A DNA stretch of 64,000 bases from Clarkia xantiana subsp. parviflora (lineage: Eukaryota > Streptophyta > Magnoliopsida > Myrtales > Onagraceae): NCBI GenBank assembly GCA_036873135.1, contig JAPTYO010000018.1, positions 4,464,001-4,528,000 on the forward strand, written 5' to 3'. The notes below the pieces were generated by a model. It did not search any database, was not told where the DNA came from, and saw only the letters and a program-made list of their open reading frames with translations. Position 1 is the first letter of the stretch. Every line of letters starts with the position of its first letter. Both the position numbers and the translations under genes were made by a program. Of the stretch, positions 1 through 10,180 are shown in pieces.

Positions 1-47
1 CGTAATTTCGATTACTAGCATGTTCCATGATTTAGTTTCCGTAGTTA

Positions 48-311
48 TTACTCCCCGTAATCTAATAGTTCTACTTGAACTTTCACCAGCAACGTTTCTT
101 TGACGACCTCTCCGTCTCGGAATTCCACCTCCGAGATTAATTCCACGGTTTTATGACCGGAAATCGGGTTAATCGTACCAGCCGTACTTGTTACAGTAGG
201 TAGTTGTGGTAAAATTTGATTTTCATCCATGGGTTCGGTAGCATGATCAGGTCCGACTTGATTCACATCTGCAGCAACATTGATTGATGTGGTCGGATTG
301 ACTCCTCTCAC
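48..311 (-). pseudogene. Copia-A pol fragment (integrase-RT linker region)
   Basis: An 87-codon open stretch resembling the linker between integrase and reverse transcriptase of the Copia-C element at 63540-63672. Shared words include NQVGPD, EPLDENP/EPMDENQ and PQLP. This region is normally rich in Pro, Ser and Asn and poorly conserved. No catalytic motif is present. RT itself would lie left of base 1 and is not visible. Confidence 0.6.
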
Positions 312-1740
312 AGGATTGACTATGAAATGTCTTCATCTTCATTTACCATATTAATCACTTGTGTTGCTGCCTCAATTCTCCCACTTGAATCGAGTAGGAC
401 CTGCTCGTAAGCGTCCTTTAGTTCAATCAAAAACTTCGCTCGTTGATTTCAACTAAACTACGGAAAGTCAACTCAATAATGTAATGTCTCATGCTCGACC
501 ACGTCACCAATCTCCCTAGGCTATTACACACTTGTATGCTTTAGAGATACTTCTCAGTAGCTCATGTGGTACTATGTGTGTCTTAGTAACAATAATGTCA
601 CTATTTTGGTAAGACTACACTCATTACCAATAGCTTGTTTCGTGTCGTGTAACCGATTGTTCTTTAATTAGGTTCACCACATGACTTGTAAATAATTCAA
701 TAACCCACCTTATGTAAGGGATGTTATAGGTTAGAATTTACTGTTCATGTTATTGACCTTATTAATAGAGTGTGTATATTGTTTTAACGCCTTAGCCAAT
801 CCCTTGTCGTTAGAGGCTAATAGTGGGAAACGTCGTTTAACGGACGTTCCTTTTCATTGCTCGCTCACACTCAAAGGTTTTAACCACCATGGAACGTGCA
901 TCTAGGTTTTCACCCAATGCTCGTTTAAAATTCTCTACGAGAATGTTGTATGAGTAGAACACTTTAATGGGTATTTGTGCAAATGAAATTTTTTTCCAGC
1001 ATTAAATCAAAGACACACTTAATGCTGAATTTTGTATTTTGAACCGTTGTACTCCATCTCTCGAGGAATACACGCACCGCGCGCGTATTTTACCTGATGT
1101 AACCCGATGTAAATCGCTTCGATTTTCAGAATTCAGCTTTAATCAGTTTCATACATGTTCATCATTACAAAATTTAACGACGGAGTACTAACAAATAAGG
1201 ATAAATCTTGAAATCGCACTCAAATTATCAATGTAATGGGGCGTAACTATAAGATCAAGCGGCTCGAGGTAAGATAATTCATACTCATTGCAAGCATCAA
1301 ACTTAAATGATTAAATAAAGGTTCATCGTTTTACACGAATAAACACTTAAGAGTATGTTTATCACTAAACAGTGTAGAAAAAGACTAAGCAAGTAAGGAT
1401 GGTCATAACTTCCAATCCTTTATATATTTGGGGTAATCACTCCATCTTTACGTTCATTCCTCTTCTCGGTCATGTAATTCAAAAGATAATTTGAATTACT
1501 TTTCGAGAATTGGTAAGAATTTATGACTTTCGTCATTCATTCTCTGAACGTACCTTAGGAGGGCTGGTACAGGCAGCAGCCAAGTGGCCTTTTACAGCAC
1601 AACTGAAGCACGTACGAGTTTCCTCTCGTTGTGCGCACTTTCTTTGCCTGTTCTTACCACCATTTTGCGTAAGTTATTTCTTTTTCTATTGGTTTGGACC
1701 ACCCTTTTTGTCAGCCTTCTTCGGAACGTCTCTACCCTTT
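312..1740 (-). other. Degenerate Copia-A protease/integrase region, no intact ORF
   Basis: No credible coding frame. It aligns by eye with Copia-B at about 20150-21200. Examples are the phrase TCTCATGCTCGACCACG near 487 and 20187, and GGAGTACTAACAAATAAGGA near 1181 and 20913. It therefore appears to be retroelement sequence too mutated to code. On the minus strand 1500-1740 still reads as a Lys-rich gag tail (KRKRKG, KKADKKGG) with stops. Confidence 0.6.
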
Positions 1741-2315
1741 CTCTTACGCTTACCCTATTGCACAGCCGGAGAGGATGATGCAACATGCATCTTAGCTCTA
1801 AGCTTTTCAGCCTTAAGTCGATCATCTTCCAGCTCGAGATGAGCTCGCACTTTCTCGAGAGTATCAAGATGGGTTGCATGGGTAAGCTGCATTTTCATGC
1901 TTGCCCAAGAGTCTGGTAAAGATCGGATGACATATTGTATTTTCTGTTCCTCGGACAAGATTTCTCCTGCCTCCTTGAGTTCAGCACGCATGTTAGACAT
2001 TTGTCTAATGTGCTCTTGCATTGTATGCTTGGGATTCATTTTGTATGAGTCAAAAGCGATGTTTAACGATCACTTCTAGGCTGTGGTGTAAATACCAGAC
2101 CCCATCTTGAGACCATCCCATAGGTCTTTAGCGGACTCAGTGTGATCATACTGGTAAAGTATGTCATCCTCAAGCATAGACATCAAGGTATAATGAATTT
2201 CCAAATCTTTAGCATTCCATTCGTCATAGAATGCTTTCTGTTCATCCGAGAGTTCTCCTTCCGGCCTAACATGTTTTGTGGTCAAGTGGTCCAAACCTTT
2301 TAGTTCAGTAATTAC
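1741..2315 (-). pseudogene. Copia-A gag, C-terminal part (UBN2-like)
   Basis: Continuation of the gag that starts at 13434, split off by Gypsy-1. The frame reads through the UBN2/copia-gag motifs DLWDGLK and MSNMRAEL and the helical LPDSWASMK segment. Two in-frame stops lie close together near 2064-2076, and another follows at about 1755. The first residues next to Gypsy-1 (VITELKGLDHL) join in frame to the fragment at 13337-13434. Capsid role in the intact family; broken here. Confidence 0.8.
2311..2315. repeat. Target site duplication of Gypsy-1, ATTAC (pair at 13337-13341)
   Basis: ATTAC directly precedes the TGTTGGATCA end of the left LTR and directly follows the CCCATCA end of the right LTR. 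A 5-bp duplication is the normal size for Ty3/gypsy integrase. Confidence 0.95.
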
Positions 2316-3065
2316 TGTTGGATCACGGTGGAACTCCGGTACGGTCTTTGACGGCGATCCTAGCTCCTTCACTCCACGTGGTCCTGCAAAGAGGGGATAG
2401 ACTGGGCGGTGACCCAGAATCCCTCTCTGATGCTTAAATGAGTATCTCGTATGGACTGGCAAGCAGTAATCTCAGAGTGTATAACACAACATAATTGATC
2501 TGAGGTAGCCTCTGCCCTTTTATAGGCGGAGAGGTACCTCAGTTACCTGGTGAACCGTTGAGGGTGGTTAGCCCGTATTCCGCGTATCTCGGGTGTGATC
2601 CCGCCTATCTAGGCCATGATCTCGCTTATCTCGGTCACGCCCCGCGTATCTCGGCCACGCTCCGTGTATCTCAACCACGTTCCGCGTATCTCGGCCACGC
2701 CCCGCGTATCTTGGCCTTAACCTCTGATAACAAGTCCCGACTAATATCGGGGACTCCAGAGTTATCTCGTTATGTCACCGCTCGGGGCCCCTCGTCATCG
2801 TGACAGGGCCAATCGATTCCAATCCAAGAATTGTTCATGAATTTAATCATTCTCAGGGATTCATCATCGGGGCCTACTTAAAGGCTTCTCATCGGGAGCT
2901 TCCAGCTCATCCGTCGGAACCGACTCTGTCGGGACCTTTCATCATCGGGACTCCCTACGTCGGGACCCTTCGCCTGGGTCATCTTGACCTTCATTTGGGG
3001 CCCAGTGGGCCTGTTCGCCGTTTCTTCGCCGTTAAGGGGCCTAACGGCCATAGCGGAACCCATCA
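2316..3065 (-). repeat. Gypsy-1 3' LTR (left copy)
   Basis: 750 bp, TG...CA ends when read on minus (TGATGGG...CCAACA). It carries a 34-bp segment (about 2815-2848) absent from the right copy. Contains the minus-strand TATA-like CCTTTTATA complement at 2516-2524 and an array of about 20-bp repeats at 2575-2715. Confidence 0.95.
2575..2715. repeat. 20-bp tandem repeats in U3 of the Gypsy-1 LTR
   Basis: About seven copies of a unit like CGCGTATCTCGGCCACGC spaced 20 bp. The same array is at about 12880-13020 in the other LTR. In element sense the array lies just upstream of the TATA box, where promoter or enhancer repeats of LTRs usually sit. Confidence 0.8.
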
Positions 3066-3078
3066 TTTGCACCCAAGA
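3066..3078 (-). other. Gypsy-1 polypurine tract
   Basis: On minus, TCTTGGGTGCAAA directly abuts the 3' LTR start TGATGGG. Gypsy-2 has TCTTGGGGGCAAA at the same place, which supports its role as plus-strand primer. Confidence 0.8.
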
Positions 3079-3447
3079 CATGAGGGACTTACAGTTCGTC
3101 GTGTCTTTTCAACTCCTGACCTCCCGACATCGAAGTCGGGGATCTTTCTCTTGTCATAGTCACCCAGTATGAGTCTTCTCGTTAACGTTTCCTCAATGCC
3201 CTATGGATAACTGCCAAATCCGAGAGGACTCCTCAGTTCCCCAACCATTTAATGCAGCAGATAACGAAGCGACGTCTTCAATACTCGTGCCTGATTTTTC
3301 GCGCCTACTTTTTCTGAAAAGTGCTTTTCAGGCTATTTCTTCATTGCGTCCGTTGCCCTTCCGCACGTTTCATCTCAACGGTTCAGATCAGAACGCTTCA
3401 ACTTTGACGATTCAGATCGAAGCGTCCCTTCGACTGTCCCCTTCGTC

Positions 3448-3454
3448 TATAAAA
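3448..3454 (+). promoter_or_regulatory. TATA box of the antisense gene in Gypsy-1
   Basis: TATAAAA in the context CGTCTATAAAACCC, about 155 bp upstream of the ATG at 3603 and on the plus strand. It lies outside the LTR, so the antisense gene seems to have its own promoter. Transcription start would be near 3480 (inference). Confidence 0.6.
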
Positions 3455-3602
3455 CCCTAACCGTGGACACAGTTTCACTTTTACCGTCTCCGAATTTTCA
3501 AAAGCTCTCTGCAAATTCAAGCTCTGCGATTCCGAAGAACTTAGTGTTCCTCCGATCGTCTTTCCGGCAACGTCAAGTTCATTCCTTCAACCTTCAATCA
3601 TC

Positions 3603-6140
3603 ATGTCTGGTAAGGGTTTCTTCTTTGTTGTTCGCTTAGTTTCTCCCTTTACTTTTGCTTGATTTGTTCGCAATTTTCCCGGAAAACCCAATGTCCCTTT
3701 CCATGGCTGATTTCAGACAGTGAATCCGGTTCTGAAGGAAGGAAGCCCTTTAACTTCAACTATGCTCTGAACGAAATTTCCAGCACTGCCTACGATGCAG
3801 CTCTCCGGGAGGGATGCATCACCTCTACCTGGGAACCTCGTTTCCCCTATCCCTGGCCCCGTCCCTCGGGTAACCTTGAGGTTACTCGTCCCCGGAAAGG
3901 GGAGGTATTTGTCTCTGAGGGACAAGTATCCGCGGGGATCAGATTTCCCTTCTGCGGTAATCTGGTCGAGATGTGCCAGCACTACAAAACTCATCCGACC
4001 ACTTTCTCTCCGCATGCCATACGCCTGTGGAACGCCTTCCAGGTCCTCTGTTTCCGACAGCAGTGGATATACAACCTCAAGCTCTTCAGGACCTTCTACG
4101 GGATGAAGTGCAACGAGGCAGGGGTTTGCGCCTTCTACCCCCGGATGCCGAAGTGGAACAAGACGCAACTCGGGTTGTGCAACTGGATCACTGGCACCTG
4201 GAAGGTGGTCAAGGGTCGGGGACTCCTGGTCGATACGGGGTCCGACAACAGCGGGTGGAAGAGGAGCTACTTCTTCATCAAAAACTCCTCGATCCCGTGG
4301 CCCCGATGGGAGGTGGAAGCGGATTCTCCTCCCGCCTACCACACCTACACCGACGAAGACTTCCAGACCCTTCAGCTCATCCAGCTTTACCGGTGGGGGG
4401 ATTCCTACACTCCTCTTGACGCCAATTCTCTCGTGGAGCGGGACCTGGTGAATGCCGGGATCCGACTCCTCGACATAGTCTCCGGGGGGCAGCTCTTCGA
4501 CGGCCCCTCCAATATGGTTTCCTGGGTAAATCTCTAACCCTTTTTCTTTTACTGTTTGCAGCCAAGAAGGTATCCGTGCTGACCAATCTGATCCTTAAGC
4601 AGGGGGAGACCGATGCTGTCCGCCCCACGCGGAAGAGGAAGTCCGCCAAGAAGGCCGCTGCTCCATCGAGGTCTCCTTCCGCAAAGAGGCCAAAGCGAGG
4701 CCGTGTGGAGGTGGACAAGCTCTTCGACGTCCAGAACGCTGAAGAAGGTAAAAAGCTCCGTCTTGCTATTAAATCGTACAGGAGGATGGTCCCGAAGGAG
4801 TTGATTCCTTCGACCATGGAGGCCCGCATCGCCGATGTCAAACGAGTCCTTCGAGGGGAAACTCCTCGTGTCCTGAAGGCGGGCTACTACAACTATCGCG
4901 GGAAGGACCAATATGTCTCCCGATGTATTGTTTGGTGTAAGGGCTCTGATGAACTTCCTGATTACATTTCTAAAGCCTCTTCTCGTCCTTTAGGTGCAGG
5001 CCATTCTGAGACTCCGTCAGGTGCTGGAGCTTCAGCGGGTACACCACCTTCAGCAGGGGCGCCTCCTTCAATAGGGGAAGAAACCCCGACCGGCGACTTC
5101 ACTCCTTCCCCCGCCCGGGGCGAGCTAGAGGCGCGCCCCTCCACGACTCGTGCTGGCCCTTCTCCTCTCCCTCTCGATGGGAGTTTCTACAGGGCTTTCG
5201 ACCCAGCGCAGGTGGATGCTCCCTGGACCCCAATCCAAACGCTGCAAGGGGTCCAGCTTCGATAAGGGGATGCCCACCCGGAGCTGGCTCTGCATCTGCT
5301 GGCAGGCTCGATCCTGCCCAGCATGCGGTATCCGATTTCCTTGAATCAGGAGGCGATGCGTCGGGATGTTCGAGACATGTCCATGCGTCGGATAGAGGTA
5401 AAACTCACTTTTCTCTTTCATTAGTAAAACTGGTTGCTTATCCGTTAACACTTCTCTTTTTTCTATCGTAGGAGATCGGGGACATCAACCGTCTCTTTGG
5501 GTACCTCTTCGCCTTTGAGGAGTCCCGGGAGCGAGACCGGGCGGCCATCGCCAAGCTTAAGGAGGATCTCGCGGCCTCCAAGTCTTCGCGGGGGAAACTG
5601 GCCAAGGAGCAGGCCATCCTCGACCGAAAGGCTCGGGACCTCCAAAAGCAGGTTGGTGACTTCGAGGAGCTCCTGAGGCGGGAGCAACAGGAGCGGCAGG
5701 CTGCTGAAGACAAGCTGGTCCTCGAGAAAAAAGCTCTGGAGGAGCAAGTTGCGGGGGTTCCTGCGCAGCTGGTCGCGGCTGAGACCAAGGGCCGGGAGGA
5801 TTATCGGAGGTCTGAAGACTTCCAGGCTGACGCTGTGAAGTTCTGCAGCGCGGAGGTGGAGAACACCTTCTTCAATGTGGTTGAGGAGCTCCACCTGGAG
5901 TATGGCGACGCCATCAACTTCGACAAGTCTCCTTCTCTTGCTCCCTTCGCGAAGAAATACTTTGCCCTTTCGGAGGAGAGTGATGGGGGGAGTACTCCCG
6001 CGATTGTTGAAGACACAGCGGAGCCTCCAAGTGCTGATACTCCGATAGTCGACCCTCCAGCGGCTGACCCTGTGGAGCCTTCTGCCACAGACCTCGTGGA
6101 CCCTGCTCCAGTTGATGCCGCGGACAGGGACCAAGCCTAA
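3603..6140 (+). pseudogene. Spliced antisense gene of Gypsy-1 (gypsy-type transposon domain plus coiled coil)
   Basis: Four predicted coding exons: 3603-3609, 3717-4525, 4567-5397, 5472-6140. The introns are GT-AG and phases agree (7+809 nt make 272 whole codons; exons 3 and 4 are phase 0). The acceptor before exon 3 is the least certain. Start MSDSESGSEGRKP is created by splicing exon 1 to 2. Residues about 60-210 (FPFCGNLVEMCQHYK, PHAIRLWNAFQVLC, WNKTQLGLCNWITG) resemble the plant putative gypsy-type transposon domain (PF04195-like, from memory). Exon 3 begins with basic tracts (RPTRKRKSAKKAA, KRPKRGR), likely nuclear targeting, then a Pro/Gly/Ser-rich linker. Exon 4 is a Glu/Lys/Arg-rich coiled coil with an acidic Pro-rich tail. 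One in-frame TAA at 5263-5265 interrupts exon 3. About 770 codons. Function unknown. Confidence 0.75.
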
Positions 6141-6239
6141 CTGCTTATCTTTAGAGTCCTTGTATTCTCCTTATTTTGTAATCATCGGACCTTCGAGCCC
6201 CATTAGTATCAGACTTTCTTAGTTCCGATTTTTCATTGC
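6141..6239. other. Downstream end of the antisense gene, no ORF
   Basis: Short T-rich stretch after the TAA at 6138-6140. Likely 3' UTR of the antisense gene. The phrase CTTATTTTGTAATCATCGG could contain its polyadenylation region, but I see no clear AATAAA. Confidence 0.35.
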
Positions 6240-6975
6240 ACTTCTCAAAGTGACTTTACTACACTTACTTAAGTCGAAACCTCGATACTTAAGATATTCT
6301 CATACATCACTTAAGACGATTTGCTAACTCGCACCACTTAAGGTGACTTACCATCAGGCACCACTTAAGGCGTCTTTCCAATACTTAGAATAAATCCAAA
6401 AATCATGCATCACTTAAGACGACTTAATCTCGTACATCACTTAAGACGACTTTAACGATACTTAGAGTAAATCTAAGAATCATGCATCACTTAAAACGTC
6501 TTAATCTCGTGCATCACTTAAGAAGACTTAATCTCGTGCATCACTTAAGACGACTTTTCTCGTGCATCACTCAAGGCGACTTTTCTCGTGCACCACTCAA
6601 GGCGACTTTTCTCGTGCACCACTCAAGGCGACATTTCTCGTGCACCACTCAAGGCGACTTTTTTCGCGCACCACTCAAGGTGACTTTTTTCGTGCACCAC
6701 TCAAGGCGACTTTTCTCGCGCACCACTCAAGGCGACTAAGTAACGCTTATAATAAATCTAAGAATCATTCTGATCGGAAGCAACCTCTTTATTAATTGAT
6801 GGCACAAAATTCATTTACATCGAATCAAACGATAAATAACATACACCACTTAAGGCGATTTTACATCGGGCACCACTTAAGGCGGCTTTTCATCGGGCAC
6901 CACTTAAGGCGACTTTTCATCGGGCACCACTTAAGGCGACTTTTCTTCGGGCACCACTTAAGGCAACTTTTCATC
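6240..6975. repeat. Tandem repeats in the Gypsy-1 3' untranslated region
   Basis: A degenerate array built on CACCACTTAAGGCGAC. The cleanest block, about 6540-6740, has a 26-bp period; a second block is at 6840-6975. It lies between the integrase stop and the antisense gene. The complementary motif GTCGCCTTAAGTGGTG also occurs after the integrase stop in Gypsy-2 (about 45942), so the repeat seed is shared. ORFs through it are artefacts of the repeat. Confidence 0.85.
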
Positions 6976-7498
6976 AAGCATGGTGTTTCTTTAAGTGTTC
7001 GCCACTAAAAGAATGCTTTAATACTCTGCCATCGAGGTCTTCCAACTTGTATACATTCGGGGCTGGCATCCCCACGACCTTGTAAGGTCCTTCCCATTTT
7101 GGTGACATCTTGCTGATTCGATCCAAAAGGGTAAACTCGTTGCGACGCCAAACCAGCTCCCCGACGAAGAATTGTCGGGACTTAACTCGCCGATTGTAAT
7201 ACCTGGCCGTCGCCAAACGCATTCGAGCCTGGACTTCGTCGGCTTCTCGCCTCTTCTCTTCGAGCAAGTCTAAGTCTAGACGTCTCATCTCATCATTCGT
7301 CAAAGGCTCGTAATATCTCATCCGATGGGACACCACAGCCACCTCCACGGGAGCAACAACCTCCGTGCCATAAACAAGGCCAAAAGGAGTCTCCCCAGTT
7401 GATCGTTTGGGTGTCGTTCTAACAGCCCAAAGCACGTTTTCCAGCTCGTTCAGCCACTTGCCCTTCAAGGCATAAACCCTTTTCTTCAGGCCATCCAT
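6974..7498 (-). pseudogene. Gypsy-1 integrase, C-terminal part
   Basis: Encodes the end of integrase: LENVLWAVRTTPKRSTGETPFGLVYGTE, then the C-terminal DNA-binding region with RRVKSRQFFVGELVWRR, and the closing KWEGPYKVVGM...YKLEDLDG...HLKKHHA. This matches Gypsy-2 at 45424-45934. It is one frame off the upstream integrase core, so a frameshift lies near 7490-7510. Otherwise complete to its stop. Confidence 0.9.
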
Positions 7499-8721
7499 CC
7501 AATTTTGTTGGCCGATTCCACCTGGCCATTAGTCTGAGCATGGCGGACAGAGGCTGTCCGATGCTCGATATTCAACTCCTCCAGATACTCCTTCACCTGA
7601 GACCCGTTTAACGGTGGACCATTGTCGCTGATCACCACCTTAGGAATCCCGTATCTGGATACAGTATGCGTCTGGAGGAACTTGATGATCTGTTTCCCCG
7701 TCGTTCTGGCCAACGCCTTTGCCTTTATCCATTTTGAAAAATAATCGATAGCTACAAGCAAATACTTACATTGACCTTGTGCTTGTGGAAGAGGTCCCAC
7801 CAAGTCGATGCCCCACTGCGCGAAGGGCCAAGGGCTTTTGATGGGTGTCAGATTAGCAGCCGGAGCCACAATACTCGGGGCATACCTCTGGCACGCGTCA
7901 CAGGACCGGACCAACGCCGTCGCCTCCTTGCTCATCGTGGGCCAATAATAGCCCAAGTTTAGCACTTTCCTCATAATGGATCGGGCCCCTTCATGACAAG
8001 TCGCGACCCCTTCATGCACCTCCTTCAGGATTCGACTTGTGTCGGGCTCAGCCACACACTTCAAGTAAGGAGTCGAGAACCAGCCCTTCTTGTATAGATG
8101 ATTGTCCAGCATTACGTAATTAGCCGCGATCCGACGTATTCTATCAGCTATTACTCTATCATCGGGGACTGCCCCCGTAGTCAGGTACGCGACTATCGGG
8201 GTCATCCAAGTGGGCTCCTCCTCCGATCCTACTTCAATAGCACATACCTGTGTTGGGTCGGAGGTTGACAAGATCACCCTCTCCAAGAAGTGCACCTTCC
8301 GGCTTTCCTCCAGGGGTGCCCCCAAGGCAAATTTGCTTAAGGCATCTGCCTCCACGTTTTCTTCCCTCGGGATCGCCTCGATGTCGAAGCTTTTAAAGTT
8401 CTCCTTCAAGGCTTGTACCTCGCGCAGGTACTTCCTCATCATCGGGCTCTTCGCCTCGTATCGCCCTTGGACTTGGTTCACAATCAGGGCCGCGTCACAC
8501 TTTATTCTCAGGTGAGCAACTCCCGTACCTTTGGCAATTTTTAGGCCCGTGATAAGAGCCTCGTACTCAGCTTCGTTGTTCGTGGCCTTAAACGTTAAGG
8601 CCAAGGCATATCGAAGTGGTTCACCTCCGTCTGGTGGTATCAATACAAAGCCTGCTCCTGATCCCTCTGAAATCGAGGAGCCATCCGTGTACATCTTCCA
8701 AGTATTTTCCTCGTTTGGCTA
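7486..8721 (-). pseudogene. Gypsy-1 second RNase H (aRNH) and integrase core
   Basis: The ORF opens at 8694 with MYTDGSS, an archaeal-like RNase H with visible acidic positions (TDGSS, NNEAEYEAL, KCDAALIV, EADALSK). The zinc-binding HHCC region (HEGVATCHEG...CDACQRYA) and the catalytic core follow, with Asp in GIDLVGP, Asp in VISDNGPP and Glu in NGQVESANK. All three catalytic acids are present. A second RNase H between RT-RNase H and integrase is known for the Tat lineage. A TAG at 8719-8721 and a frameshift near 8890-8915 separate it from RT; another frameshift ends it. Confidence 0.92.
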
Positions 8722-8887
8722 TTCTGATTGCTCTGCCATCTCTGGTTTTTCTGCCCTCGGGACCTCCATGGTTGCCCCCTCTACAGGGCCCGCTTCTTCT
8801 AGATCGGGGGCTGTAGACTCTGCTATGAAATCCACCAATGCCTGGCCCTTAATAGCCGTTCTCGGAGCAAAGTGTATGCGAAACTCA

Positions 8888-10177
8888 CTAAGCTCGACCG
8901 CCTTTCACTAATCTCCCCGACGCATCCGGTCGGTTCAAAAAATGCTTCAGAGGCTGGTTCGTCAACACAGTAATCTCATGCGCGTGGAAGTAAGGCCTCA
9001 ACTTCCGAGCTGTAATAATCAACGCAAAGAGATACTTCTCAACGGCGGGATAATTCATTTCAGACTTGGCAAACGCCTTGCTTACATAATAGACAGGGAC
9101 TTGATTACCCTCGACAACCTTCACTAACACAGAGCTAATGGCAAATTCAGAAACAGCCAAGTAAATGTAGACCGGCTCGCCTGGAACCGGTTTTGCCAAC
9201 GGTGGGAGAGCGCGAAGGTGCTGCTTGAGTGCTTGGAACGCTTCTTCACACTTGGCGGTCCACTCAAACTTCTTGTTGGCCCTCAGGACTTCAAAAAATG
9301 GCATTGATCGGTCACTTGCCTTGGACAGGAAGCGATTCATTGCAGCCAGTCGGCCATTCAGAACTTGTACCTCCCGATGGTTTATCGGAGACTGCATCTC
9401 CTCGATCGCCCTCAGTTTCTCAGGATTCACCTCAATTCCTCTATGGCTTACCATAAAGCCCAAAAATTTCCCTGAGTGGACTCCGAAGGCGCATTTTGTC
9501 GGGTTTAAACGAACCTGATGAAGCCTCATCCGCTCAAACGCCATGGCTAGGTTGTGCACATGATCCTCAGCCTGTCGGGACTTCACCAGCATATCATCCA
9601 CGTAAGCCTCCATGGTCTCCCCTAGCATATCTCCGAACAGCTTGTTCACCATCCGCTGGTAGGTTGCTCCGGCATTGATCAACCCGAAAGGCATGACATC
9701 GTAGTGGTAGATGTCACTGTCTGCGTAAAATGCTGTGTGAGGAGCGTCCTCCTTAGCCATCTTGATCTGGTTGTAGCCCGAGTACGCATCCATAAAGCTC
9801 AACAGCTCATGTCCCGACGTGGCATCCACCAGCTGGTCGATTCTCGGGAGCGGGTAACAGTCCTTCGGGCAAGCCTTATTTAGGTCGCGGAAATCCACGC
9901 ACATTCGCCACTTCCCGTTTCTCTTCTTCACCAGTACCGGATTAGCAACCCAGGTCTGGAATCGGAGCTCCTTGATAAACCCAGCATCGAGCAATCTGCC
10001 CACCTCCTGCTGGATCGCGATCCGCTTGTCTGTGCCCATTGGACGCCTCTTTTGTGCGATAGGCTTGATCGCGGAATCAATCTTCAGTTCGTGCACAATC
10101 ACGTCGGGGCTGATTCCTGGCATGTCACTCGGGGACCAGGCAAACAGCTCCTTGAACTCCTTCAGCAGCTCAATCAA
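8888..10177 (-). pseudogene. Gypsy-1 reverse transcriptase and native RNase H-like domain
   Basis: Copies element RNA to cDNA in the cytoplasmic particle. Visible motifs: WRMCVDFRDLNKA, LLSFMDAYSGYNQI, MPFGLINAGATYQR and the catalytic AYVDDM, then the thumb/connection with GKFLGFMVSHRGIEVNPEK. The native RNase H has LAVSEFAISSVLV where an Asp is usual, so it looks catalytically weakened, as reported for Tat elements. The frame is the same as gag-protease but separated by TGA at 10181-10183; Gypsy-2 has CGA at the equivalent codon, consistent with CpG deamination. It ends by frameshift into VKGGRA and stop. Confidence 0.93.
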
Positions 10178-10180
10178 TTT

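Noticed and set aside
3713..4342. 209-codon minus ORF opposite the antisense gene
   Set aside because: Shadow of exon 2; the plus strand has matching splice sites, phases and a domain.
6482..6795. Small proteins with HHSRRLFS or HHLRRL repeats
   Set aside because: Produced by the 26-bp tandem array; not conserved and without start context.
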